In this document: piece by piece, positions 49,799 through 61,659 of the stretch | Layout: every line of letters starts with the position of its first letter | Numbering within the stretch: position 1 is the stretch's first letter | NCBI GenBank assembly: GCA_022829145.1 | Contig: CM040765.1 | Location: 16,163,792-16,227,791, forward strand | Source: Albula goreensis | Taxonomy: Eukaryota; Chordata; Actinopteri; Albuliformes; Albulidae | Direction of reading: 5' to 3' | DNA: 64,000 bases | Made by a program: the position numbers and the translations under genes | The notes under the pieces: generated by a model | The model's input: only the letters and a program-made list of their open reading frames with translations | Database searches by the model: none | Told to the model about the DNA's origin: nothing

Positions 49799-50120
49799 CA
49801 ATCACAACAACATTTGCAGCTGTGTGGAGAATGCTCCAAGGAGTGGCGTCAATCCCCATTAGCCTTCGCTTCTAACCGAGTGTGAAACGGTAATTACTCT
49901 CCCTGGCCTGCCAAGACGACGGCCTTTCAGCTCCCACCAAGAAGAGAGCCCTACAGCCTGGGACGTGCCCACAATGGCCAACTGTGCCCAGGGAGCCCTG
50001 AGCCCTGGGACTGGCACACCCCGGGTAGAATGGGCAAAGCCGGCGGGCAGGAAGTGGGAGAAAACAAAATGTTACAAAAAAAAGTCCTACTGGAGTCGCC
50101 ATGATGAGAGACGTTAAATC

Positions 50121-50139
50121 TCTCCATTGACAATGGAGA
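50121..50139. repeat. 19-bp perfect palindrome TCTCCATTG-A-CAATGGAGA
   Basis: Nine-base arms around one A. The centre, CCATTGACAATGG, has two inverted SOX-type CATTG/CAATG cores. Confidence 0.95.
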
Positions 50140-52318
50140 AAAAAATATTGTGATATGAGATCCCACTTCTGCCACCAAGAGTCCAGCGACATGGGGGAAG
50201 GGTTCCTAAGAGGAACATGAATTTTTACAAACAAAGCTCTATCTCAAAGGGATCTATCTCGACCCTGTATCTACAAGACCAAAATTTGTTTTAACATGTT
50301 TTGGTGTGAGAAAAAAAAACAAAAAACAAATAGCTTTTTATCAAAATAATTTATGTTGTAAAGTATGACTTTCCCATTCATGGAAATCATACCTTCCCAT
50401 CAGTCACCTACCCTACAGTACACAGTTTCATTTTCCTTGATGATGTGTGTAAGGGTTCTTATCAAGACAAGAATAAGAGGCCAATTAAATTAAATAATAA
50501 CCACCTTTATGTCCATGTAATTGCCAAATCATAATATTGACAGCTGGGAGATGAGTGAGGCATAAGTGGTTGAAAAATCTAATAACCGAATAACAATCCT
50601 AAATATGACTTATGATCATTAAGTTTTGACAACAACCCAGACTAGTCATATTCAAAACTTTATCATATTTTCTCTAAATGCTTTTATTTTATGTTGGTTC
50701 CAATGAAGTGCCCCAGCAGTCACCATAGAGAGCACTTGAGTAACAGTTAATACTAAAACCCACTGCCTCTATTGCACTGATAACCCCATTTTAATGTATA
50801 TGCATTGGATTGAATATCCTGTAGTCTAATACAATATGCTATATCATGTATCACAAAGACTTTCAATGTTTCTCATTTTTGTAATCCATTAGCTTTTGTT
50901 TCTTTGAGGAATTAATAATGTATCAGAAGGGAAAACGGACCAAAAATTGTTTGATATCCTCCATTTGCTCTGCCATGCCTGTTCCTCATATATCACCATT
51001 GTTTCCAATATCTCATCATGGGGACAACCTGCAGCTTTATCAGAAAATACTCAAGTGTCATTTGCAAACCAATAACCCAGAGTTTATTGTATCACCCTGT
51101 ATGCATTTTATTGCCTCACAGCAGATCCTGTGAGACAAAACACTGCAGGATATGAACATTTTTGCAATTCAAAACCATAAAAGCACTATGGCACAAACCA
51201 GTTGATGCTCTGTGCATGTATCCGGGTTTTGTTCTCTTTATCATGGATATGAACTAGCATGCTGTTACAGCTGGATCACATTATGACTCCATGAGACCAG
51301 CTCTAAATCTGAGAGACAGATGAGTAGCTGAAATAGTTCACAGCATGAATAATAATGATACATTTATAATAATGAAAAGAACATTGCTGATGTTTTTAAC
51401 AAATCAACCATCTTGTTTGACAAAAAAAAAAAACAATTTAGAAATAACCTATCATTGTAAGTCATGGCCATGTTCCAATAACATTGTTTCAAAATAACGT
51501 TGTGTTTAATAATGCTGGCAGATGAGAAATAAAATTAAATTAGGAAGACAGAAACAGATCTCATTTGACAGAATAGTCTGCATGCTTCCCAACCTACACT
51601 ACAAAATAAGTGGCATTCATTTCAAACGAGCACAGCACAATTCCTCCTACAACTCCATCCGTTCCCATAACACTTGACTGGTTTTAGGTCATCTGCACCA
51701 CGTGTTTCAGTTCTGAGTATTGTACCACAAGATGCCGTGGATTACAGTCCAAGCCAGTCACAGGAATATCCATATTTTCTTTTAAGGTCAAAGGGAGATA
51801 AACGGAATTCAAATAACTCTCAGAGTTTCTTTTCTCCCTTTCCATACATTGACCTTGGTCCATATTTCACTGTGCCATGGGAAGAATGGACAGAAAGGAA
51901 GTCCAGGGGTGTCCCATCCTAGCCTAGGTGTGGACAATCCACATGCTCTGCTAGCATATAGGATGTTAACAGGAACAATATCTATTCCTTACTTACAAAA
52001 TCAAGAACAAAAACAAGTCTCCAAAAACACAATAACAGCTTGCAAAAAAACATTCATTAAGTATGTGTATAGTATTTATTGTTATCAGGTCATATGATAT
52101 TTTTATGTTTGTAACACTTTAGGCCTGCTAGACTGCAATGATCAATCAGGATATGATTTTAGAGCTTGAAAAAAAAATGATGCCAGTTTCCATGATACAT
52201 AACACTGTGTGCATTGTATCAATGAGACTGTATGCCCGAGACTGGAACATGACACAATGTGTGACGTGTGTTTGGGTGTTTGGGGGGTGGAAGTTTGCAC
52301 TTGGGAGTGTGTCAGTGT

Positions 52319-52324
52319 GCGTGC

Positions 52325-52360
<36 letters not shown>
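52319..52360. repeat. (GT)n microsatellite
   Basis: GCGTGCGT lead-in followed by about 15 GT units. Confidence 0.95.
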
Positions 52361-52362
<2 letters not shown>

Positions 52363-53288
52363 GGGGTAGTATAAAAGGCTGTCTATAGAGGAGAGGCAGA
52401 ATCAGGGCTAGGAAGTTTCTCTCCATGCTGCATATCCAACAACAGCCTGCAGCTATCTGCTATGAGAGTTGATGTCTGTAACTCAAACACCGCTGCTCTG
52501 TCCTTATCAGCATTAGGCATTATATGTGGAAACCCATGAGGCCACTTACAGTATACCAAAGTAAGGGTTACAGCTTAAATGTTAACCAGTAACAACTTGT
52601 TGAGATTAAGCTTGTTAAGTGTTCTGGTTTCAAATACTTGCCATATTCCAGTTTCAGGGTATGACCAGGGGATGCTTTCAGACCATCTATAACGTACGTA
52701 GCTGAACTTTAAATCTCCACAAAACCACAGGACTGCATTACAACTGTAGCGGCTACTCCCAGGGTCAACAGCAATATAGCAAAGCTGCAGTAGCAAATAG
52801 GATGTCATAAGTAACAGCTCAGGGTAGGCGGTGATTACTGCAAGATTTGCATATCACTTCTTTTACCCTTTTGTTTTTGTTATGTTGATCAAAAGGGGCT
52901 TTATAGAGTACACTCAATGGGACCAAAGGTGCAGTAAAAATGAAAAAAGTAAGCATGGCAGATAAACCAATACAATATCTTATAATATATGATACAATAT
53001 TATGCCAAATTATGCCGAATGTATTTAACTACTGTTTCAAAAAGGCTTATCTATCAAAATATTTAATTTCAGTGATTTGAACATGAATATTTTTTTCAAT
53101 ATGAAGATTAAAAGCTACTGGAAAAATTGACTGGGAGTATGTAAGTCGACTATTAGCCATTTTAATCAGAAGTGGGGGAGGATTCATTCACATACGTTGA
53201 GAGGACATGGCTAGGTACAATATATACATGAGATAACATTTAGTGATAAAAATTAATTAAATAAAAGAGCACCAAAGCTAATTAAGGT

Positions 53289-53311
53289 AAAAAAAAAAAA
53301 AAAAAAAAAAA
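53289..53311. repeat. A23 homopolymer
   Basis: Twenty-three consecutive A in AT-rich sequence. Confidence 0.9.
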
Positions 53312-53598
53312 CATTTCATTATGCGTTGAAAAAAATAGCACAATGAAATAATGAATCGTCGCACCACTAATCGCGGTATTTTAATGGGGTATAACAATGT
53401 AGGTTGAAATTCAACATTTATTTATTTAGTTGTTTAACATATTTTGCCAATATGTTGGGACCGCAGTCAAATCAGTTATCTATAGCGATAGTTTATAGGC
53501 AAAGGATTTAACAGGAGACACTTTTTCAAGGGATTGCCCAGGGTTTTCTGACACTCGTGTCGCTTTCCATACAAATCTATTTCAGTGTATAACACGAT

Positions 53599-53620
53599 TT
53601 CCCTTCCCTTCCCTTCCCTT
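53599..53620. repeat. (CCCTT)4 pentanucleotide repeat
   Basis: Four tandem CCCTT units. Confidence 0.9.
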
Positions 53621-54799
53621 AAGACGTATCATTAATGGGATTGCAGGATAGTCATGCGCTTTCCTCACAAGTCAGGTCAGTTAGTAAAGCCAAGAATCAT
53701 TTTGCCTGTCAACAAATGTACTACAAGTTTGAACAGATTCAAGCATAAGGAACAAATCAATTTGAAATGTAGGTCTGACACAAAGCAAATGTGGCAGTGG
53801 GTATCAATTGGTACACGCCGTCAAAAGAAACAAACAGTACTAAAAAACCATCGCAGTAAAAGGTTCGTAATACCATCCAACATGGGCTACAAAAAAAGAT
53901 AAACAGACCGCAGACTTTAGGTTAGGGGCGGGGTTAATGGCTGTGCACCCCAACGTCTCACTAAAATCGAAGAGACTTCATTCAAACATGGGAAACTCGT
54001 GCAGTTTTAAAACACTGTACTATGCTCACAAATCATTTTCACCACACAGGTGTGCCACAGTACCTACTTCCCGTGGTCGTGACGTCATCAAACCGTCAAA
54101 CTCTCAAAAAAGGCAGGCTAGTGACAGAAACGTAGCTGCACTTAACCAATACACACCGCTGTCAAAACACCGCACCACTGCATACCTCAACGGAAACACA
54201 AAACATACTTGAAAATAAGCCCAATTAATGTGAAGAAGAAAAAACGCCACATTAAAATGTAATATCCTACACCATCAATTTAAACGGACTGTTTAAATCA
54301 TTCATATTTGATCACAATGATTCTTCATTATTGATATTCTAAAATACACTCTGAAAATAATAAATGATGTAGAGAAAGCTCTTAAAACTACTTGGATGAA
54401 GATGTTGCAATTAAAAGTAGATAATAAATACACAGAACGAAAACTCGTCCTATGAAAAATATAAATCAAAGTCGTTATGTGACAATGATTTGGGTAATTG
54501 TACATCGTTCGAATTATTCGGTTCTACTGACTGCTGGAAAACAGAATGCATCTTTCTCATCATTTTCCAAATTCCCTTATCTATTTACACCTGACAACAG
54601 ATAAATATATGTGTACATACGCAACATCCTTGGTTGCTATGGGAAAAGGCACAAGTGGAAGCCCTCTTTTCGGCATCTGCAGCACCGAATGCGTATTTCA
54701 GTATTGGTAAAACACCAAATCTGGTACTCGGACCAAACATAATTATTTCACAGAAACTATAAACTACTACTTAAGCATAATAGAAGTATGTGAACTCAC

Positions 54800-54985
54800 C
54801 GTTCTGTATAAACTGCAATAAGTGTGTTTTTCTCACAGGTGCACGGACGTGGATGTGTTTGCCTCCCAGCTCGCGACCCCTCTCCTAACAGCGCTCTGGC
54901 TCCTCGCGCTGTCTCTGCTTTGACACGGCTATCTCGCGCTCTCTCTGCGCAGGCGCTGCTGCAGCGACACCAGCGGGATGGTGGC
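54800..54985 (-). other. nrcam: candidate noncoding first exon of nrcam
   Basis: On the minus strand a CpG-rich leader ends in CAGAACG followed by GTGAGT, a strong donor at 54799-54794. I see no ATG in the leader between about 54985 and the donor. It sits on the same strand as nrcam and upstream of the start-codon exon, whose 5' edge is an acceptor, so a noncoding exon is required somewhere. The transcription start is not defined, so the upper boundary is approximate. Confidence 0.55.
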
Positions 54986-55080
54986 TGCGAGTAAACGGTC
55001 CATTTCCATCAAACGTTCAGAAATGTGCGCCTGCACTCTTCGCCTATCGCCAGATGGAGGCCATTTGTTGCGACAGAGAG
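54840..55080 (-). promoter_or_regulatory. nrcam: CpG-rich candidate promoter of nrcam
   Basis: This is a compact CpG-rich block in otherwise AT-rich surroundings. It contains an NRF1-like site, TGCGCAGGCGC at 54946-54956, and several CGCG tetramers (CTCGCGCT, CTCGCGACC). A GCCATTT motif of YY1 type lies near 55060. No TATA box was seen. This is the usual look of a broad vertebrate CpG-island promoter. Confidence 0.5.
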
Positions 55081-56330
55081 ATTATGCACACACAACTATC
55101 ATTTTACATTTTTTAACCATTAAAATGCATAATGTATCATGGTCATAAATTGCTAAAATACATAGACATGTCATGCAATCCCTTGATTAACATAAAAATA
55201 GTTATTTATGAGGATTATTAACTCATGCCCTTAAGGAGGCAATATACTCCCCCCAGTGTAGACATAACAGGAATTACTCCTTCATTCCACATTTAGTTAA
55301 ACTGCTAAACCAGAAAATTAGATAACAGAGCCATTAATAGTTTGGGTAAAAAGCAATCAGCATCCCTTAATTGTGGTTTGGTTAATGACAGCAGCAGTGG
55401 GACACAGTGAAGGTATACATTGCAAGTGGTTTGTATAGAATGTGTTATGATTCCATTGTAATAGCATTGTTGCTTGTATTCCTTGTGCAATTGTGGGTAT
55501 GGTCTGGGTTGACAAAACAATACAGCTTTGTAAAAACAAAGTGTATTTCTCTAACAGAGATAAAGTATTATCAAATCCACAAATCATACCTATATAATAA
55601 TGGTTACAATGAAAGAGAGCAGAGCATCCATCATGGAGAGAGTCTGTTATTTGTCAATGTCCCTATTATTTGCAGTTTTAAGGGCTGCAGTCTTTCTCAA
55701 CACCACTTTTAGAATGTATGTGTTTTAACAGAATATGTTCAACACAACAGGGCCTGTTTCCTTTAGAAATACAATTTGCACACACCATCAAGTACCAGAC
55801 CGATGGCCAGTCTATGTTTCGCCGTGCACCACTTCACATGCTAATAGTTGTGTTTCAGCCCATGCTCCGCTGGTCTTTGCCATTTGCTCTGTGAGAGATG
55901 GATAGCAGCGCTGAGGAGGACCGCGGGTGGAGGAAGGGAACCGTGCAATGCCCTGGGGGTATCATCACGTGACTCAAAACTAATATCACCCCAGTTCATG
56001 TGGAGTCACCCGGGCATGTGTGGCTCACTGTAAGGATTACAGCGCTCATATCATCAGGCCAACTGCACCATTACATTTTGCTCCGCGCCGCAGTAGAGCA
56101 CACGGAACGACTTTGCTTCTGTGTGCGGTCCAGCGCGTAGAGAGCTCTGGCGTTGGAACCCTGAGCGTTTGATGCTGAAACAGGAGGAGATTCACACTAA
56201 GGATTCCCCAGAGTTCCCTGTGGGCACACAAGCGCGTTTGAGTTTCTGCTACCCTCAATGACTCTGCTAGCATCACGCAGGCCGTCTGGAAGGGAAGATG
56301 ACAGTTGGCTCTGCACATAGTGACATGTCC

Positions 56331-56385
56331 GGGGGGCGGTGGGGGTGCAGGAAGGGGGGGTGTGGTGAGTTGGGATGGGGGGGGG
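56331..56385 (+). repeat. G-run cluster, potential G-quadruplex
   Basis: Runs of 6, 5, 7, 3 and 9 G within 55 bp, separated by loops of 4 to 11 nt. It lies about 1.4 kb upstream of the candidate nrcam first exon. Confidence 0.6.
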
Positions 56386-56633
56386 TGCAGCATTAATAAT
56401 GTCCCTGTTGGAAATGGTGGGAAAATGCAAGAAAAAAAACTCACCATGAGCCTGATGTTTTTGTCTTGTCATTGTCAATGCTGGAGTACTGACAATGCTA
56501 CTGTATGTTCTTGCAGTGAGAGTGCAATGCTAGCATGGCACTTAAGGCAGCTGTTTTACCCCTTCCTGACCCCTGCTTGAGCCTGGAAACCAGATGTTAT
56601 CTGGTGGGAGGATATTCATGAAGTGTCTTGGAG

Positions 56634-56730
56634 AAGGAGTGCTGATCCAGGATCAGATGAGTCTTTTATCTCATAATGGCTAAGCTTAGTAATATAGGCG
56701 ATAACCTGATCCAGGCTTACCGCTCCTACA
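56634..56730 (+). mobile_element. short palindromic repeat, GGAGTGCTGATCC family
   Basis: It starts GGAGTGCTGATCCAGGATCA and ends with CCTGATCCAGGCTTACCGCT, with a middle of the CTTTTATCTCATAATGG type. It aligns with the reverse complement of 19689-19791. I recognise the family as a common short dispersed repeat of teleost genomes. It is noncoding. Confidence 0.6.
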
Positions 56731-59109
56731 GAACTCTGAACTGCTGTCCCATGAACTCTGAGGGGTCATCGCTTTGAGTGGGGATGAAAGATGTCTGCCA
56801 ATGTTTTAACACTCTAGTTCATCTCATACTGGTCCCAGGTCAGACGTTCTCAACACAAAGGTCCCTTGGCAGGAATTTGGAGCAGGAAACCCCCAAAGTC
56901 ACAGCCTTCTCTGGGCCATGCTGAAGATAGAAGATGTTTCGGTCCAGTCTCTTCTGTATCAGTGGATTTGTGCAGAACTGGATATAGCTAAGCAATAAAG
57001 CAACTGAGTTAGGCACACAGGAAGTAATTAAGAGATATTGTCATGATACAGGTCACTTGGATCAGGTTTTTAAATTAGATGTGAAATACTAGTTTCCTTT
57101 TGTCAAGTAAATATGTTTAGTGTTTGTACATTCTTTTCCTAAAACCTGTGTGGGGAAAAAATTTGTCAGCATGACTGAAATGGGATTTCTGTGTATTAGT
57201 TATGGAAGACTGTTTAGATAAATGTCCATAGACTATATTTCCACTGTCTTGCCTTGAGGGACATAAATATGCGAGAGCTTTAGCAATTTCTTCACAATAT
57301 GCTGAGAAGAGGGCAGACAGATGGTACATTATGCACCGTGACATAAGCCATGAGTCACAGCAGTTCCTACACAGATACCATGATACTTTACTGAACACTT
57401 GAAAATTTACTGGGGCATTTTCAGCAATCTTGCAGGCACACTACAGAAGAGGATGATGGCTTTCTTTTCAACGGATAACGTATGCTTGGCTTTCCCAAGG
57501 AGAACATTACTGGATAATGATACAATATATGTTGTTGCATATTTCAACAATTTATGCATTTACTAAAAATAAAATACTATAAAATACTATAAAATGTGTG
57601 TGCAGACACAAGTAAAGTGACTAGTGCCTGGTGTTACGAGGAACAAAAATTAATCAGTAAATCATTCTTTCTTTCTCATTTATTTCCTAACTGTGCGTGA
57701 AGATTGACAAGAGAATAAAAAGGGGGAACAGATTTTGAATTTGAAGTGTAAAAAATAAAGCTGAAAATTGACCCATATGAATGTGACACATCTGTAGGAG
57801 ATTCAGATGGAATGGAAAGCTCCCCCTGTTCGGCCATTCTTTCAGCCATTACACAAATTTATGATCCTTCCGCCACCCACCCCGAGGCCCTCAGGCACCA
57901 CGCACTGCCAGCTGCAAGGGATCATGGGATTCCTGCTGCCTTCAGCAGAATGCCAGTGACATGCATATATTGTAATTTCTGCTGGCCTCAGAAATGATTG
58001 AGTCACATTCATCGGCCATCTGAATATGCTTAAGATATGAAATATGCCTGCCCCCGGTCTATTTTATAGAATGACAAACAGGGTTATGTGTTATTGTTAT
58101 TTGGCGGAACTGATGAATTTGTTGGCTGGAGATATTTATGTAGTTGGCTGGTGTAATATCATATTTGCAATGGCATGGCACTGCTTGCACTGCAATGTCT
58201 GTCTTTGCTGTGAGTGTAAATCCTGTGAACTGCCCATGCCAACCTACGCAGTCTGTCCCAGCTCATCTGATCAGGGCCGACAAGGGAAGAAATGAAAGAG
58301 ATCTGCGAGGGGAGAGGGAAATAAAGAGGAGGAACAGACAGAAAGCAGAGGAAGATATACATTTTACTTGCTTTTTCATAATTAATTCCTTAAAAGCCTT
58401 GCATATGCTTTGGGAGTGCTATACCAATGAAAGCAACATTGAATTGGACTGAAATGCAGAACTGAATGAGACAGAGAGAGCTGAATAAATTACAAAGAGA
58501 ATTCAATGTGATTTTTTTTTTCTGTGTAATATTGTTTTGGTTCAGTCCAGAGCAGTTTGGCCCAAGGTCATTGCATGTGAGTGAACACATTTGCTTACTT
58601 TTACTGAATCTGTAGCTGCAATATGGTCTTGTCTATTTGTTAACTTAACTGTATACAGCAAACCCAGTTACTTTCCCACTCAAAGCTGACACTTGCAATT
58701 ATAATGGTTGATTTTTAAGGTCAGAGCACTTGCACATTTGTATGTGACTCCCTGTGTCAAACTTTCACAAAACTGACCTGATGAAAGCGTGCAGCTGAAA
58801 CATGATCTAACTTTTGTAAAATTATGTTTAAATAAGGGCATTCATTGTATCTATTTCTCTCCAAGAGCAGATACAATTCAAGCATCCAATTATTTCCTCT
58901 TTCATGCACCTTGGTTGAGCAGCAAGTTAAGGGTCATGTTCTCAGGTATTAACAGTTACAGGGTCTGCAGTATAGATCCAATTCATTGCTGGCAGAACAG
59001 ATGCTGGTAGTAATATATTACAAGCAAATTCTCACTCAGGTGTCCCAATTAGACTTGTGTCAGTGAAGTCTGTCATGCTGGGGCCAGGTATTTGATTGAG
59101 AGCTTGATG

Positions 59110-59290
59110 GGAAGGAAGAGCGCCAGAACAGGAGTGGGCCATGAGGGCCGTGTCCATCACTGGAAATAATGCCAATTCTGCTCTTAATTATTGAATGAGC
59201 TCAATAATTTATGTGATCTGACATTGCAATGGCAGTAGCTACCTCTTGATAAACCCAGGATGGCAGATGAAAACTGATCTTGTGACTCTG
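59110..59290. promoter_or_regulatory. noncoding block, copy 2 of a duplicated element
   Basis: This copy is in the same orientation as 11960-12125, about 47 kb away and upstream of the candidate nrcam first exon. The shared string TTCTGCTCTTAATTATT is followed by diverged but alignable sequence ending in CTCTTGATA and a CTG-TCT-GTGAC segment. A T21 run at 59292-59312 ends the similarity. Confidence 0.55.
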
Positions 59291-59291
59291 A

Positions 59292-59312
59292 TTTTTTTTT
59301 TTTTTTTTTTTT
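59292..59312. repeat. T21 homopolymer
   Basis: Twenty-one consecutive T directly after the duplicated noncoding block. Confidence 0.9.
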
Positions 59313-59692
59313 ACTACAGTCTAATGCATAAGTAAACTGGAGTTGGTGTATATCAGTAATTAGATAATTAAGCCAGGTTAATTGGTGTGTATAAATACTT
59401 GCATATGCACCAGCCCTCCAGGAAATGAATTCCCCACCCTTCCCATTTTTGTGAAGTGTGTTCTAATGGGAGCGCAGACCATCTATCACATAGATCTGAG
59501 TGCTCACGCCTGCCCAGTTTCCCTGAAAACCAATTAAACCCTAATGAGGAAAGACATTTGCTTCAGCTTCACTTGAAACATGACTGAGCAGTAGCTCCCC
59601 GGAGTGTATTTGTAGTTATATAAGAGCAGCATGAGGAGAAACTACGCCTGTCAAATTACAGCCTGTTTGGCTTTCAGTAAGTGGGCCGGGGG

Positions 59693-59830
59693 ACTGCTGG
59701 GTGGCTCATCCTATTAAGGCACTGTGTGTGGACAGTACCATGGTCTGCTATCAAATTTGGATTTTGTCATTGTCAACAGTGGTGTCTCAGAGCGATACGA
59801 ACAAAGGCTCCATGCAGAAACACGTTGGTC
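59693..59830 (+). mobile_element. SINE-like copy, same family as 34985-35298
   Basis: GGGTGGCTCATCCTATTAAG followed by GCACTGTGTGTGGACAGTAC and CATGGTCTG parallels the head of the 35-kb copy, then GGTGTCTCAGAG parallels its CCCCTCAGAG. The copy is diverged and its 3' extent is unclear. Confidence 0.4.
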
Positions 59831-61535
59831 AGCCATGGCCAAAAAATAACAAAGGTGTAAAAACGTATGTTTTTTTTCTTCAGGCACAACTGCTGGTAGT
59901 GATGACTGGGGCAGAAAGGATTCAAAAGTTGGGAATATCCACGGTTTACAGCTCTCCAGCAAAAACCTCATTGGCCAACACGATGACCCCAGGGTCTGCA
60001 TGATGCTGCACGTGAAATATCTTTCTCCAGTTTCTGCCTGTGCAAGCTCAAGTTGCACTGTGAAAAGAAACAGTGGCTGAGATGATGTGGTTTGAAGGAG
60101 ACTCAACAAGCTGGCAGAACGGCAAGGGGCACAGAGTGTAAATAAGATCAGGCATTCCAAATATCTGGGGATTGGAGAAAAGCATAAGAAAAGTGGAGCA
60201 TGGAAGAGGAGGCAGTAAACAGGAGTAATGTAAACGGCAGTGGCAGTGACACCGGTGTGACCCACATAAATGGAATGATGTATTTCTCCAAGAGTCAAGA
60301 ACATTTCACATGACAAAGAGCTCAGTGAATACGTTTGGTGTTAAGTGGATGACATCAGCTGAGAAGGACTCTGCAAAATGTCACCTTAATCCCATCACTT
60401 GCAGATCTCACTGCCACCTCAGCTAAATGGGCTTTACCAAATCCCACACAGCACATTTGATTCATGCCAGGGAGTGACAGGGCACTCGAAAACTGGTAAT
60501 AAAATTCTATCCACATTAGATCTTTTCTAAATATTTTTTCCCCACCAAAAAGTACTTCAAAGATTAAAAACTATAGGCTATCACTGTTTGTTCGCTACAC
60601 CAAACACCGCTGTGTTTGGACTGATAAACTGCTTTACAATTACACCAATAAAGCATATTACCTAAGCCAAGTGTAGTCAATTGCCCAGATGGTTATTCCC
60701 TAGAACCAATTATGCGAATCTTCTCAGAATCAGACTGATCCCTCTGAGCTGATTATGTGGATAGAGGATGGCCAGCCACATCTGAATCATTACTCTTCTC
60801 CATAAGGTGTGAACACCACCAGACTGCCATTAATCTTTATATTTCACGGGTTTCCACTGACATTCATCATCCGCAACACCTCCGTGTCTGATTGCCAAAG
60901 ACAATGTTGTTGTTGTTGTGTGGCTGTTTTAATTACCAAAAAAAGAGCATCTCTCTCTAATGCAAGATTTATGTTCAAGCAGCTGTTTGCTTTCGTTACT
61001 GATGCAAAGCACACCCCATACCTTTCGTGAAACCACCTCCAGTTGCCTAAACCACGCTGGGCTCAGGTTTCAGTCTATAATCGCAGGACATGGTGGCTCA
61101 GGTTGTACCTGATGAGGGTGCGTCTTGTCCTTGGCTTTCGCAGATCAAATGAAATCTCGTTGGCCACTTTTCTGTAAACCCAACTCATGCATAATGTATT
61201 CCCAGCCACCAGCTGTGACTCGTTCGTCTCCAACTGTTCTGACGTTCCCTTCTCACATACCTGTACCTGCAGGACTTGAATTGTCTTTGTAATAAGCAAG
61301 AAGGTGAATGGAGGGAAATGTAAGCCATCTGTGATAACTGTAGTGATAGGTGAATGACTCCCAAAATTGTGGTTTGAGTGATGATGTATTAGCAATGTAT
61401 CAGTAACTTGTGCCCATGAGAGCACAACAGAAGGCAGCGCTCTTTATCATCAAGCTGCAAAAATGCAGAATGATTCCAGTTTCTTTTTTTGCTGTTGTTT
61501 CTTTAGGAGAACAGACAAAGGAATTCAAACACATA

Positions 61536-61659
61536 GGGCCAGCTTCCCAGACATGGATTAAGCCGACTCCTAGAGTAAAAGCTCTTTTCAGTGGATATCT
61601 TTGTTGATTTTCTCTTTTAGTCTTGGTCTAGGCTTAATCTATGTCCAGGAAAATGGCCC
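61536..61659. mobile_element. 124-bp palindromic nonautonomous DNA element
   Basis: The element begins GGGCCAGCTTCCCAGACATG and ends with its inverted counterpart. The first 29 bases match the reverse complement of the last 29 at 24 positions, and the similarity continues toward the centre (GAGTAAAAG against GACTAAAAG). I recognise this GGGCCAG-TTCCCAGACA-GGATTAAGCC palindrome as a very common dispersed element of ray-finned fishes. It has no coding capacity. A target-site duplication is not clear. Confidence 0.75.

Larger units (their letters stand above)
7184..54799 (-). other. large first intron of nrcam (about 47.6 kb)
   Basis: If 54800 is the donor of the leader exon, everything between it and 7184 is intron. 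I read both strands and found no recognisable protein exon. It holds the microsatellites, SINE-like copies, palindromic elements and candidate regulatory blocks listed separately. GC-richer, motif-dense blocks alternate with AT-rich filler, a pattern typical of long introns of developmental genes. Additional small 5' UTR exons, known in mammalian NRCAM, could be hidden here and would not be visible by eye. Confidence 0.6.

Noticed and set aside
59714-60316. A 200-codon open frame on the minus strand, the longest in the window
   Set aside because: The translation is Ser/Cys/Leu-rich, shows no domain, and overlaps a SINE-like copy at 59693-59830. It has no convincing splice or start context, so a chance frame is the simpler reading.
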